DNA from: an uncultured Oscillospiraceae bacterium
GTDB taxonomy: Bacteria > Bacillota > Clostridia > Oscillospirales > Oscillospiraceae
Reading direction: 5' to 3'
Assembly: GCA_934590325.1 (NCBI GenBank)
Contig: CAKTOW010000021.1
Span: forward strand, 1-32,658
DNA length: 32,658 nt
Positions 14,606-21,460 of the stretch are shown here, one piece after another. The stretch's first letter is position 1. Each line of letters starts with the position of its first letter. The notes beneath the pieces were generated by a model that saw only the letters and a list, made by a program, of their open reading frames with translations, was not told the origin of the DNA and searched no databases. Position numbers and translations under genes: made by a program.

Positions 14606-16570
14606 ATGGAAAAGAAGACGTTTTATATCACCACGCCCATCTATTATCCCTCGGACAAGCTGCACATCGGGCACAGCTACTGCACCGTGGCCACCGACGC
14701 TATCGCGCGGTACAAGCGGCTGCAGGGCTACGACGTGATGTTCCTGACCGGCACCGACGAGCACGGCCAGAAGATCGAGACGAAGGCGCAGGAGGCGGGC
14801 ATGACGCCCCAGGAGTTCGTGGATCACATCGTGGAGGGCGAGCGCGGCATCCTCGACCTGTGGAAGCTGATGAACATCTCCAACGACCGCTTCATCCGCA
14901 CCACGGACGACTACCACTGCGCTGCCGTGCAGAAGATCTTCAAGACCATGTACGACAAGGGCGATATCTATAAGGGGACCTACAAGGGCAAGTACTGCAC
15001 GCCGTGCGAGAGCTTCTGGACCGAGAGCCAGCTGGTGGACGGCAAGTGCCCCGACTGCGGCCGCGAGGTGAAGGACGCCGAGGAGGAGGCGTATTTCTTC
15101 CGGCTGAGCAAGTACGCCGACCGTGTGCAGCACCTGCTGGAGGATACGGACTTCCTGCAGCCCCGCACCCGCGTTAACGAGATGGTGAATAACTTCATCA
15201 AGCCCGGCCTGGAGGATCTGTGCGTCTCCCGCACCAGCTTCAAGTGGGGCATCCCCGTGGACTTCGACCCGGGCCACGTGGTCTACGTCTGGGTGGACGC
15301 GCTGTTCAACTACTGCACCGCGCTGGGCTTCGACAACGATAAGTACGACGATTACGACAAGTACTGGCCCGCGGATTATCATATCGTGGGCAAGGAGATC
15401 GTGCGGTTCCACAGCATCATCTGGCCCGCCATGCTGATGAGCATGGGTATGCCCCTGCCCAAGCACGTGTACGGCCACGGCTGGCTGGTCATCGACGGCG
15501 GCAAGATGAGCAAGTCCAAGGGTAACGTGGTGGACCCCTATGCCCTGTCCGAGATGTTCGGCGTGGATGCCCTGCGGTTCTTCCTGCTGCGGACGTTCCC
15601 CTTCGGCAGCGACGGCAACTTCTCCAACGAGCTGCTGATCGGCACCATCAACACCGACCTGGCCAACAAGCTGGGCAACCTGGTCAGCCGCACCACCGGC
15701 ATGGCGGAGAAGTACTTCGGCGGCAAGCTCCCCGCCCAGCGGGAGGACACCGCCGAGGACGACGATCTGAAGAGGATGGCCTGCGCGCTGCGTGACCGCT
15801 ATCAGGCGGAGATGGACAAGCTGCAGCTGCAGAACGGGCTGGATGAGGTGTTCAAGGTCATCGACCGGGCCAACAAGTATATCGACGAGACCGCGCCCTG
15901 GGCTCTGGGCAAGGACGAGAGCAAGCGCGAGCGTCTGGCGGCGGTGCTGTACAACCTGCTGGAGACCATCCGCATCTGTACCACCCTGCTGCTGCCGGTG
16001 ATGCCGGAAACCTGCGGCAAGATCTTCGAGAAGCTGGGCGCCGACGAGACCTGCCGCAGCTGGGACAACGCCAACGTGTGGGGCGTGCTGCCCGCGGATG
16101 CGCAGATCAGCAAGGGCGAGAACCTGTTCCCCCGCATCGACGTGGAGGACGCGCTGGCCAAGCTGGACGCCCTGCAGGAGGCCCAGAAGAAGGCCGCCCT
16201 CCCCGCCGTGGAGCTGGAGCCCTACGTGGAGGATGAGGTGGACTTCGACACGTTCCTGAAGTCCGACTTCCGGGCCGTGAAGATCAAGAACTGCGAGGCG
16301 GTGAAGAAGAGCGACAAGCTGCTGAAGTTCACGCTGGACGACGGCAGCGGCACGGACCGCATCATCCTGTCCGGCATCCACCAGTACTACGAGCCGGAGC
16401 AGCTCATCGGCAAGACGGCCATCGCCATCCTGAACCTGCCGCCGCGGAAGATGATGGGCATTCCCAGCTGCGGAATGCTGATCTCCGCCGTGCATAAGGA
16501 GAAGGGCGAGGAGAAGCTGCACCTGATGCTGATCGATGATTCCGTGCCCGCGGGCGCGAAGCTGTGCTGA
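14606..16570 (+). CDS. metG: Methionyl-tRNA synthetase (654 aa)
   Basis: ATG 14606 follows AAAGGAG, and the protein begins KTFYITTPIYYPSDKLHIGH. The class I signatures are HIGH at about residues 20-23 and KMSKS at 300-304. One zinc-type knuckle is seen (CTPC ... CPDC, about 130-150), as in the bacterial MetRS1 group. The last 110 residues or so form an EMAP/Trbp111-like tRNA-binding dimerisation domain (SDFRAVKIKNCEAVKKSDKL and later NLPPRKMMGIPSCGMLIS). It charges tRNA-Met in the cytoplasm. It is transcribed from its own promoter, divergent from buk. A long upstream frame extension is an artefact crossing the buk antisense strand. Confidence 0.97.
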   Translation: MEKKTFYITTPIYYPSDKLHIGHSYCTVATDAIARYKRLQGYDVMFLTGTDEHGQKIETKAQEAGMTPQEFVDHIVEGERGILDLWKLMNISNDRFIRTTDDYHCAAVQKIFKTMYDKGDIYKGTYKGKYCTPCESFWTESQLVDGKCPDCGREVKDAEEEAYFFRLSKYADRVQHLLEDTDFLQPRTRVNEMVNNFIKPGLEDLCVSRTSFKWGIPVDFDPGHVVYVWVDALFNYCTALGFDNDKYDDYDKYWPADYHIVGKEIVRFHSIIWPAMLMSMGMPLPKHVYGHGWLVIDGGKMSKSKGNVVDPYALSEMFGVDALRFFLLRTFPFGSDGNFSNELLIGTINTDLANKLGNLVSRTTGMAEKYFGGKLPAQREDTAEDDDLKRMACALRDRYQAEMDKLQLQNGLDEVFKVIDRANKYIDETAPWALGKDESKRERLAAVLYNLLETIRICTTLLLPVMPETCGKIFEKLGADETCRSWDNANVWGVLPADAQISKGENLFPRIDVEDALAKLDALQEAQKKAALPAVELEPYVEDEVDFDTFLKSDFRAVKIKNCEAVKKSDKLLKFTLDDGSGTDRIILSGIHQYYEPEQLIGKTAIAILNLPPRKMMGIPSCGMLISAVHKEKGEEKLHLMLIDDSVPAGAKLC

Positions 16571-16579
16571 CTTAATAAG

Positions 16580-16889
16580 TAAGCTCCCCCGTAAAGGCCG
16601 CCTGACACAAGAAAACACACGGTTTTGCCTGTGTCTATCCGGCTGAAATCGACCGAAAAAAGCGCCCACATGCGTCAGCATGCGGGCGTTTTTGCAGCCA
16701 ATTTCAGCTCGAATTTACTTTGGCAAAACTGCTTCGCACCGAAAAAGAGCGCGTTTTGTGCAGAGCCGAGGCGCACCGCCGCAGGCATACTGGATGTCTG
16801 TCAAGGCGGCGCAACGACGGGGCTGCGCGAAACGCGCCTTTTGCGGCGTATGTTTTCTTATGCCAGGCGGCCTAAGCCGGGGGAGCTTA
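16580..16889 (+). terminator. metG terminator split by a MITE-like insertion
   Basis: The arms TAAGCTCCCCCG (16580-16591) and CGGGGGAGCTTA (16878-16889) are perfect complements, and TTGT follows the right arm. Together they would form a good terminator 10 bases after the metG stop, but a 283-bp element lies between them. The element supplies an internal terminator of its own. That the stem predates the insertion is inference. Confidence 0.55.
16593..16875 (+). mobile_element. MITE-like element, copy A (283 bp)
   Basis: It matches copy B (19171-19453) at 282 of 283 positions (A at 16860, G in copy B). The ends form inverted repeats of about 23 bases, AGGCCGCCTGACACAAGAAA at the left and its near-complement at the right (two mismatches here). 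It encodes no transposase. Inside is a bidirectional terminator (16655-16694: A-run, an 11-bp stem with one mismatch, GTCA loop, T-run). Further dyads are GCTGAAAT/ATTTCAGC and GCGCGTTT/AAACGCGC, so nearly the whole element can fold. Small open frames cross it but none has a start site or resembles a protein I know. It is likely mobilised in trans. Confidence 0.8.
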
Positions 16890-16906
16890 TTGTAGATACA
16901 AGAAGA

Positions 16907-16921
16907 ACCGGCGAAGCCGGT
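16907..16921 (-). terminator. Terminator of the ribbon-helix-helix gene
   Basis: ACCGGC and GCCGGT pair across GAA. On the minus strand the loop is TTC and TCTTCTTG follows. It lies 10 bases beyond the stop of the minus-strand gene. Confidence 0.65.
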
Positions 16922-16931
16922 CCTTTCTGGC

Positions 16932-17111
16932 TCATTCCTCGGGAGGGAACTCGATGGTTCCATGTTCTTTTTCGTATTCATCCACACACTGCTGCGCCAG
17001 GTGCTCCAGTTGGGCGTTCAGAGAGCGGTGGTTCTTGCGGGCAATATAGGTGAGCTTGCGCAGGAGCGCCTCCGGGAAACGGATGCCGGTCTGGATGCGG
17101 TCAGTAGCCAC
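16932..17111 (-). CDS. Ribbon-helix-helix (Arc-type) DNA-binding protein (59 aa)
   Basis: The start chosen is GTG 17111, because AAGAGG lies 9 bases upstream; an ATG at 17132 would place that binding site inside the gene. The N-terminal strand RIQTGIRFPEAL, then helix LLRKLTYIARKNHRS and helix LNAQLEHLAQQCVDEY, follow the Arc/MetJ ribbon-helix-helix plan, with an acidic tail. Such proteins dimerise and bind repeated operators, often autoregulating. The gene is divergent from a 54-aa protein across an array of TTATCA/TGATAA sites that could be its own operator. It lies in the block bounded by the two MITE-like copies. It may be an orphan antitoxin-like regulator or a plasmid-type repressor. 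Confidence 0.8.
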   Translation of the reverse strand: MATDRIQTGIRFPEALLRKLTYIARKNHRSLNAQLEHLAQQCVDEYEKEHGTIEFPPEE

Positions 17112-17125
17112 GTGGTAACACCTCT

Positions 17126-17201
17126 TTATCATTTTGATAACATTTTACCCATTCGCGGCTTGACTATCTACAAACTATATGTTATCATTTAGTTATCATT
17201 T
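17126..17201. promoter_or_regulatory. Operator array and promoter for the 54-aa gene
   Basis: A perfect palindrome TTATCA-TTT-TGATAA lies at 17126-17140, next to the minus-strand start. Two direct copies of GTTATCATTT start at 17181 and 17192, an 11-base period. A plus promoter, TTGACT (17160-17165), 17 bases, TATCAT (17183-17188), has its -10 box within the first direct copy. Four copies of one hexamer on both strands, phased about one helical turn, fit cooperative ribbon-helix-helix binding. The binding itself is inferred. Confidence 0.65.
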
Positions 17202-17221
17202 GTGCAGAAAAGAGGGGGAAA

Positions 17222-17386
17222 ATGAAGAAAGTTACCGTACAGGTGGAGGACTACCTCTACGAGTTCTATCGCAAGGTAGGACAGCAGGCCGGGGGTATCC
17301 CGGTGGAGCAGGTCATGGGCGATGTGCTGTTTAAGCTGGCGGGAGAGTTGAGCCTGAACGCAATCGACAAACAGGCACGAAAATAA
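17222..17386 (+). CDS. Small protein of unknown function (54 aa)
   Basis: ATG 17222 follows AGAGGGGG, and the gene has a clear promoter and its own strong terminator, so it is probably real despite its size. The product begins KKVTVQVEDYLYEFYRKVG, a short strand then helix, and continues with IPVEQVMGDVLFKLAGELS, another helix. This arrangement could be a second ribbon-helix-helix-like protein, but the match is weak. It is divergent from the Arc-type gene, so the two may form one regulated pair. It does not look like a typical RelE, HicA or PIN toxin. Confidence 0.7.
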   Translation: MKKVTVQVEDYLYEFYRKVGQQAGGIPVEQVMGDVLFKLAGELSLNAIDKQARK

Positions 17387-17416
17387 AGCAAGGCCGGCGT
17401 TAGCCGGCCTTGCTTT
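17385..17416. terminator. Strong bidirectional terminator
   Basis: A 14-bp stem (AAAGCAAGGCCGGC with GCCGGCCTTGCTTT) around GTTA is followed by ATTATTG; the minus side ends in TTTATTTTCG. It begins at the stop codon of the 54-aa gene. A second hairpin (17429-17450, GGCGGGG/CCCCGCC) lies between it and the MFS gene and could help end MFS transcripts. Confidence 0.85.
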
Positions 17417-17499
17417 ATTATTGTCTCCGGCGGGGTGTAGTCGCCCCGCCCTACGGGGCCCTTTTTACGCAAGGGGGCCTTGTGGACATGGCGCGGGAG

Positions 17500-18723
17500 T
17501 TATTTGCTTTTCCGGTCGATGGCGGAGATGGCCAGGGAGCAGACGACGCCCACCACGGCCAGGCCGATGATCAGGAAGAAGGTGCTGTTGTAGGAGCTCG
17601 CCGCGTCGTACAGGGCGCCGGAAATGGTGCTGCCGAAGCTGGCGAAGATCAGGTTGCTGTTGATCAGCGGGAAGTTCACCGGATAGTGGCCGGGGCCGAA
17701 GTAGGCGCGGCAGAAGGCGGAGTTGGTGGGGGTGACGCCGGAGTAGGCCAGGCCGCCCAGCACGAAGCCCGCGATGACCACCGCCACGCTGCGGCTGGAC
17801 ATGGCCAGTATCAGCACCACGGAGGTCAGGATGAACAGGCCGTTGACCAGCTGCATGGACAGGCTGCGGCCGTACTTGTCGTACATACCGCCGAACAGCA
17901 CGCGGCCCACGGCGTTGCAGATGGAGATAAGGCCCACGATGGTGGCCACGGAGGCGGCGGTCTGGTCGGCACTGGCCTCCCACACCACGCCGCTGGCCTG
18001 GGAGATGAGGGCCAGGCCCGCCGCGCTGACGGCGATGGCCCACACGTAGTAGAGCCAGAAGGTGGGCTTTTTCAGCATCTGGCCGGGGGCGATATCCGCG
18101 GCGGCGGGACGCGCCGCGGCCTTGCCGCCCTTGGCGGCGGGGGCGGAGAAGTCCGCGCCGGGCGCCACGAAGAAGAAGGAGCACACCGCCAGCACCGCGC
18201 AGCAGACGATGCCCAGCACCACGAAGCTGGTGCGCCAGCCGCCGATCTCGGCGGGCGTCCAGGCCTGGTACAGCTTGCCGATCAGGAAGCTGCCGCCGCC
18301 GAAGCCCATCAGCAGCACGCCGGAGATCAGACCGGGCTTGTCCGGGAACCACTTGACCATGGTGCTCATGACGGCGTTGTAGCTGAGGCCGGAGCCCAGG
18401 CCGCACAGGACGCCGAAGCCCAGGTACAGGGTCAGGGGCGCCTGGCAGCGGCTGGCGATAAAGAAGCCGGCCAGGAACAGCACGGCGCCCAGGCGCACGG
18501 CATTCTTGGCGCTGAGCTTGCCGGCCAGCAGGCCGCACAGCAGAGAGCCGATGCAGAACAGGATCATCACCAGGGTGAAGGTCAGGCTGAGCTGTGCCTT
18601 TGTCCAGCCGGTGAACTCGGCGCCGATAGGGGTGGACAGCACGCTCCAGGCGTACACGAGACCTGCGAACAGCAGGACGATGACGCCCACGATGGCGTAC
18701 ACCCAGCGATTCAGTTGCTTCAT
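17500..18723 (-). CDS. MFS transporter, oxalate/formate antiporter (OFA) family (407 aa)
   Basis: The start at 18723 follows GGAGG, and the protein then begins MKQLNRWVYAIVGVIVLLFA, membrane helix 1. There are twelve membrane segments with a central cytoplasmic loop rich in Ala, Lys and Gly (about residues 185-215). The first half reads YAWSVLSTPIGAEFTGWTKA, typical of OFA members such as OxlT, and NAVMSTMVKWFPDKPGLISG is the family loop between helices 4 and 5. Members exchange or import small carboxylates (oxalate, formate, pyruvate, lactate and others). No metabolic gene lies beside it, so the substrate is open. It lies between the two MITE-like copies. Confidence 0.9.
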   Translation of the reverse strand: MKQLNRWVYAIVGVIVLLFAGLVYAWSVLSTPIGAEFTGWTKAQLSLTFTLVMILFCIGSLLCGLLAGKLSAKNAVRLGAVLFLAGFFIASRCQAPLTLYLGFGVLCGLGSGLSYNAVMSTMVKWFPDKPGLISGVLLMGFGGGSFLIGKLYQAWTPAEIGGWRTSFVVLGIVCCAVLAVCSFFFVAPGADFSAPAAKGGKAAARPAAADIAPGQMLKKPTFWLYYVWAIAVSAAGLALISQASGVVWEASADQTAASVATIVGLISICNAVGRVLFGGMYDKYGRSLSMQLVNGLFILTSVVLILAMSSRSVAVVIAGFVLGGLAYSGVTPTNSAFCRAYFGPGHYPVNFPLINSNLIFASFGSTISGALYDAASSYNSTFFLIIGLAVVGVVCSLAISAIDRKSK

Positions 18724-18748
18724 AGGGGCTACCTCCGATTTGTAACTT

Positions 18749-18789
18749 GATACAGTGTCATGTACCAGTTTATCGAATGATTCAATAAA
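18749..18789 (-). promoter_or_regulatory. Two dyads upstream of the MFS gene
   Basis: TTTATCGAAT (18769-18778) and ATTCAATAAA (18780-18789) form a 10-base inverted repeat with one mismatch. A second near-palindrome, TGATACAGTGTCA, lies at 18749-18761. Both lie 25-65 bases upstream of the MFS start where its promoter must be, so they are candidate operators. A clear -35/-10 pair is not evident. Confidence 0.45.
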
Positions 18790-18838
18790 ATGCAAGAAGA
18801 AGTTTCCGTGGGGGAAAAGGAAAATCCGATAGGTGTGA

Positions 18839-18867
18839 TTGACTTTGCGGCAGAGGGGCTTTATAAT
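18839..18867 (+). promoter_or_regulatory. Promoter of the coiled-coil protein gene
   Basis: TTGACT (18839-18844), exactly 17 bases, then a perfect TATAAT (18862-18867). This is a very strong promoter for so small a gene. GAGGGAAAGGG gives the ribosome binding region before ATG 18909. Confidence 0.85.
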
Positions 18868-18908
18868 GAGAGCAGAAACGGAGAGGGAGAGGGAAAGGGA
18901 ACGTAGTT

Positions 18909-19145
18909 ATGCTGGAGGAAAAAGATTTTCAAAGAATAGATGAGCTTATCTCGCGGCGTATCGGCATCGTCATGGAGAACGAGGTCATGCCCAAAGTCAA
19001 CCTGCTGGCGGACGGCATCGCTGACATTCAGGAGAAATTGGTGCCCCGTAGCCGCGTGGATGACCTGGAGGACGATGTGCGGTTCCTCAAGAGCATGATG
19101 CGCCAGATGGCGGAGGAAATACGCCAGCTGAAAAAGGCGCAGTAA
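18909..19145 (+). CDS. Small coiled-coil protein (78 aa)
   Basis: The protein is almost wholly helical and charged: FQRIDELISRRIGIVMENEV, then DGIADIQEKLVPRSRVDDLE and DDVRFLKSMMRQMAEEIRQL. Heptad spacing of Leu/Ile/Met is clear from about residue 40, so it should form a coiled-coil dimer or larger assembly. No membrane segment or signal is present. Similar short coiled-coil proteins are common in accessory regions of Firmicutes and phage genomes, but I do not recognise a named family. It has a strong promoter and is followed by a terminator interrupted by MITE-like copy B. Confidence 0.75.
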   Translation: MLEEKDFQRIDELISRRIGIVMENEVMPKVNLLADGIADIQEKLVPRSRVDDLEDDVRFLKSMMRQMAEEIRQLKKAQ

Positions 19146-19157
19146 AACGGAAAAAGC

Positions 19158-19466
19158 AAACGCCCCCGGGAAAGGCCGCCTGACACAAGAAAACACACGG
19201 TTTTGCCTGTGTCTATCCGGCTGAAATCGACCGAAAAAAGCGCCCACATGCGTCAGCATGCGGGCGTTTTTGCAGCCAATTTCAGCTCGAATTTACTTTG
19301 GCAAAACTGCTTCGCACCGAAAAAGAGCGCGTTTTGTGCAGAGCCGAGGCGCACCGCCGCAGGCATACTGGATGTCTGTCAAGGCGGCGCAACGACGGGG
19401 CTGCGCGAAACGCGCCTTTTGCGGCGTATGTTTTCTTGTGCCAGGCGGCCTAACGGGGGCGTTTTT
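19158..19466 (+). terminator. Terminator of the coiled-coil gene split by a MITE-like insertion
   Basis: The arms AAACGCCCCCG (19158-19168) and CGGGGGCGTTT (19454-19464) are perfect complements, and the right arm runs into TTTTT, so joined together they make a textbook terminator 12 bases after the stop at 19145. The 283-bp element lies exactly in the loop. Confidence 0.65.
19171..19453 (+). mobile_element. MITE-like element, copy B (283 bp)
   Basis: It is the same as copy A except one base and lies in the same orientation. Its ends are slightly better matched: AGGCCGCCTG-A/G-CACAAGAAAACA in inverted orientation, one mismatch in 23. Sequence identity with copy A stops abruptly at both ends, while the outer flanks of each copy pair with themselves. 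The two copies bracket about 2.3 kb holding four small or accessory genes and could recombine with each other. Confidence 0.8.
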
Positions 19467-19471
19467 CTGCG

Positions 19472-20236
19472 CTATACGATGCGGAAGAGGCGTTTGCCGT
19501 TTTCCAGCGTGGCGTGGGCCAGCAGCTCCACGGGGACGTTTTTCCACTCCGCCAGCTTTTCCGCCACCAGGCGGACGTAGGAGGAGTCGTTCCGCTGCCC
19601 GCGGTAGGGCACCGGCGTCATGTAGGGGCTGTCGGTCTCGATGAGCATGCGGTCCAGGGGGGTGACGGCGGCTACCTCCGGGGCGCGGCGGGCGTTCTTG
19701 TAGGTCACGGGGCCGTCAAAGCCCAGGTACCAGCCCATGTCCAGCAGCTCTTTGGCCATCTCCGGACTGCCGGAGAAGCAGTGGAACACGCCGGTCACCT
19801 CCGGGAACTCCCTGACGATGGACAGGGAGTCGCCGTGGGCGTCCCGGTCGTGGAAGATCACCGGCAGGCGCAGCTCCCGCGCCAGCGCCAGCTGGGCGCG
19901 CAGCACCTGCTGCTGGAAGGGACGGGGCGGGTTCTGCTCCCAGTAGTAGTCCAGGCCGATCTCGCCGATGGCCACCACCTTGGGCTGCTGCGCCAACTGA
20001 CGCAGGGTGTCGATGTCCACCGGGGTGAAGCCGCCGCAGTTCTCTGGGTGGATGCCCACGGCGGCGTAGACGTGGGGGTACTCGGCGGCGTAGGACACGG
20101 CCTTGCGGGAGCTGGGCAGGTCACAGCCGGGGTTCACCACCAGGGCGACGCCCCGCTGCGGCAGGCTCTCCAGCAGCAGCTGGCGGTCGGGGTCGAAGGC
20201 CTCGTCGTCGTAGTGGGCGTGTGTGTCGAAGAGCAT
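19472..20236 (-). CDS. TatD family metal-dependent hydrolase (254 aa)
   Basis: The start at 20236 follows GGAGG located in the end of the upstream gene, and the protein then begins MLFDTHAHYDDEAFDPDR, the N-terminal metal motif (D-x-H-x-H). Further family motifs are GIHPEN, AIGEIGLDYYWEQ (metal-binding Glu), VIFHDRDAH, FHCFSGS and LIETDSPYM (final Asp). TatD proteins are TIM-barrel 3'-exonuclease/DNases or related hydrolases in DNA repair. A longer open frame extends upstream in another gene and is not used. It forms a two-gene minus-strand unit with the ABM-fold gene, two bases apart. In many Firmicutes this gene lies beside metG; here metG is about 3 kb away across the accessory block. Confidence 0.95.
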   Translation of the reverse strand: MLFDTHAHYDDEAFDPDRQLLLESLPQRGVALVVNPGCDLPSSRKAVSYAAEYPHVYAAVGIHPENCGGFTPVDIDTLRQLAQQPKVVAIGEIGLDYYWEQNPPRPFQQQVLRAQLALARELRLPVIFHDRDAHGDSLSIVREFPEVTGVFHCFSGSPEMAKELLDMGWYLGFDGPVTYKNARRAPEVAAVTPLDRMLIETDSPYMTPVPYRGQRNDSSYVRLVAEKLAEWKNVPVELLAHATLENGKRLFRIV

Positions 20237-20238
20237 GC

Positions 20239-20535
20239 TCAGGCCTCCAGGTGCACCTTGCCCAGCTGGGTGCCGTCCACGTACTGCTCCTTGATGGTAC
20301 GCAGGCGGGCCATGTGGGGCTGCTGCATGTGGATGCGCTGGTGCTCGGCGCTGGCCCAGCGCTCGATCAGCAGGAGCTCGTTCTCGTCCTGGGCGGAGAA
20401 GTAGTAGTCGTAGGCCAGGCAGCCGTCCTCGGCGCGGATGGCGGTGAGGATGCCCTCCTCCACCACCTGGCGGACGAAGGCCTCGCGGCCGCCGGGCTTG
20501 GCGTGGTATTTGACGTATAGGATGAGTTCTTCCAT
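20239..20535 (-). CDS. Antibiotic biosynthesis monooxygenase (ABM) fold protein (98 aa)
   Basis: The start chosen is ATG 20535, eight bases after GGAGG; a GTG three codons upstream lies too near that site. The sequence has the ABM ferredoxin-like pattern: strand EELILYVKYHAKPGGREAF, central EDGCLAYDYYFSAQDENELL, then IERWASAEHQRIHMQQPHM, with the family Trp in E-x-W and a following His. Small proteins of this fold form dimers and act as monooxygenases, isomerases or heme-related enzymes; LsrG/YgiN-like housekeeping members also exist. It is translated just ahead of the TatD gene. The substrate is unknown. Confidence 0.88.
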   Translation of the reverse strand: MEELILYVKYHAKPGGREAFVRQVVEEGILTAIRAEDGCLAYDYYFSAQDENELLLIERWASAEHQRIHMQQPHMARLRTIKEQYVDGTQLGKVHLEA

Positions 20536-20619
20536 AGTAAGCACCTCCGTGGTTTTTTCCTATTGTAGCACTTTGGGGCGAAAGGTGCAAATTTTTTGCG
20601 GAAGGGGTGCAGAAAATTA

Positions 20620-20661
20620 TTTACAAGCTGTATAATATAGGGTATACTTTACAGGCTGTAT
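20620..20661 (+). promoter_or_regulatory. Promoter and direct repeats before the XRE gene
   Basis: TTTACA (20620-20625), 17 bases, TATACT (20643-20648). The 14-base sequence TTTACAAGCTGTAT at 20620 recurs as TTTACAGGCTGTAT at 20648, 28 bases later. The two copies bracket the promoter core (-35 and start site), a likely autoregulatory arrangement. Confidence 0.65.
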
Positions 20662-20714
20662 TTAATTGCCGGTGCGTGACGCGGCCGGACAAAGAGAGAT
20701 AGGGTGGAGAGACA

Positions 20715-21365
20715 ATGGCAACAGATTTTTCAAGAACGCTGAGCCTGCTGCGCCAGGAGAAGGGCATCAGCCAGCGCAAGGCGGCGGCGGCGCTGGGCAT
20801 CAGCCAGGCGCTGCTGAGCCACTACGAAAACGGCATACGCGAGCCGGGACTGGCCTTCGTCAGCAAGGTCTGCGACTTCTATCATGTGTCGGCGGACTTC
20901 CTGCTGGGGCGCAGCGCCAATCGCGACGGGGCCATGATCGAGGCCGCCGGGCTGTACGACGGCAGCGCGGAGAAGGGCTCGCTGAAGGGCAGTATCATGG
21001 CCACACTGCAGAAGAAGCTGGCGGTGAACACCACCGGGCTGCTGTTCGACCTGCTGGGGCACACCAACAGCCGGGAGGCCATCACCGCCGCCGGGGACTG
21101 TATCGGCGCGACGCTGTACGACCTGCTGCGGCGGCTGTACCGGCGGAGCGGCGGCAACGAGGACCTGTTCGCCACCGACGCGGTGGACTTCGACGGCGGC
21201 GCGGTGGACGCCGCCCTGCTGCGCAGCCGCGCGGCCTATATGCGGGCGCTGGCGGAGGCGGAGGAGCTGCCCCAGCTGAATTCCGATGCCCTGACCGCCC
21301 TGCCCGGCGTGGGGCAGAGCACCGCGCAGGTCATCCACAATGTGGATGAGCGCGCGGCCAAGTAA
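20715..21365 (+). CDS. XRE family transcriptional regulator (216 aa)
   Basis: Residues 8-62 form a Cro/C1-type helix-turn-helix: LSLLRQEKGISQRKAAAALG, then SQALLSHYENGIREPGLAFV, ending in the common VSADFLLGRS. The remaining 150 residues are helical, unlike LexA-type or Xre-peptidase C-termini, and I do not recognise them; they may bind a ligand or mediate dimerisation. RBS GGTGGAGAG precedes ATG 20715. It lies directly upstream of lepA, and the TAA stop is part of the sequence TAAGGAGG that begins the extra lepA leader copy, so the two genes were probably once tightly coupled. It is likely self-regulated through the direct repeats at its promoter. Confidence 0.88.
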   Translation: MATDFSRTLSLLRQEKGISQRKAAAALGISQALLSHYENGIREPGLAFVSKVCDFYHVSADFLLGRSANRDGAMIEAAGLYDGSAEKGSLKGSIMATLQKKLAVNTTGLLFDLLGHTNSREAITAAGDCIGATLYDLLRRLYRRSGGNEDLFATDAVDFDGGAVDAALLRSRAAYMRALAEAEELPQLNSDALTALPGVGQSTAQVIHNVDERAAK

Positions 21366-21460
21366 GGAGGGTACACTGTATGTTTGACCAATCCCATATC
21401 CGCAACTTTTCGATAATCGCCCACATTGACCATGGCAAATCCCTTCCCCAACTTGCCTGA
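21363..21460 (+). pseudogene. Truncated duplicate of the lepA start (26 codons)
   Basis: From TAAGGAGG (21363) through ATG 21380 this repeats the leader and first 21 codons of lepA (21584-21662), with two silent differences in the 63 coding bases. It then diverges and stops at TGA 21458-21460, giving a peptide [20 protein letters not shown] plus SLPQLA. It has an excellent ribosome binding site, so the short peptide may be made. It ends in the G1 loop of the GTPase and cannot function as one. Confidence 0.85.

Noticed and set aside
16625..17053. Open frame across MITE-like copy A
   Set aside because: It starts inside the element without a binding site and runs on into unrelated flanking DNA. 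In copy B the same frame ends differently, so it is not a conserved protein.
17410..18750. 446-codon plus-strand frame over the MFS gene
   Set aside because: It is low-complexity (Ala/Gly/His/Gln) antisense sequence; the minus strand encodes a well-formed MFS protein.
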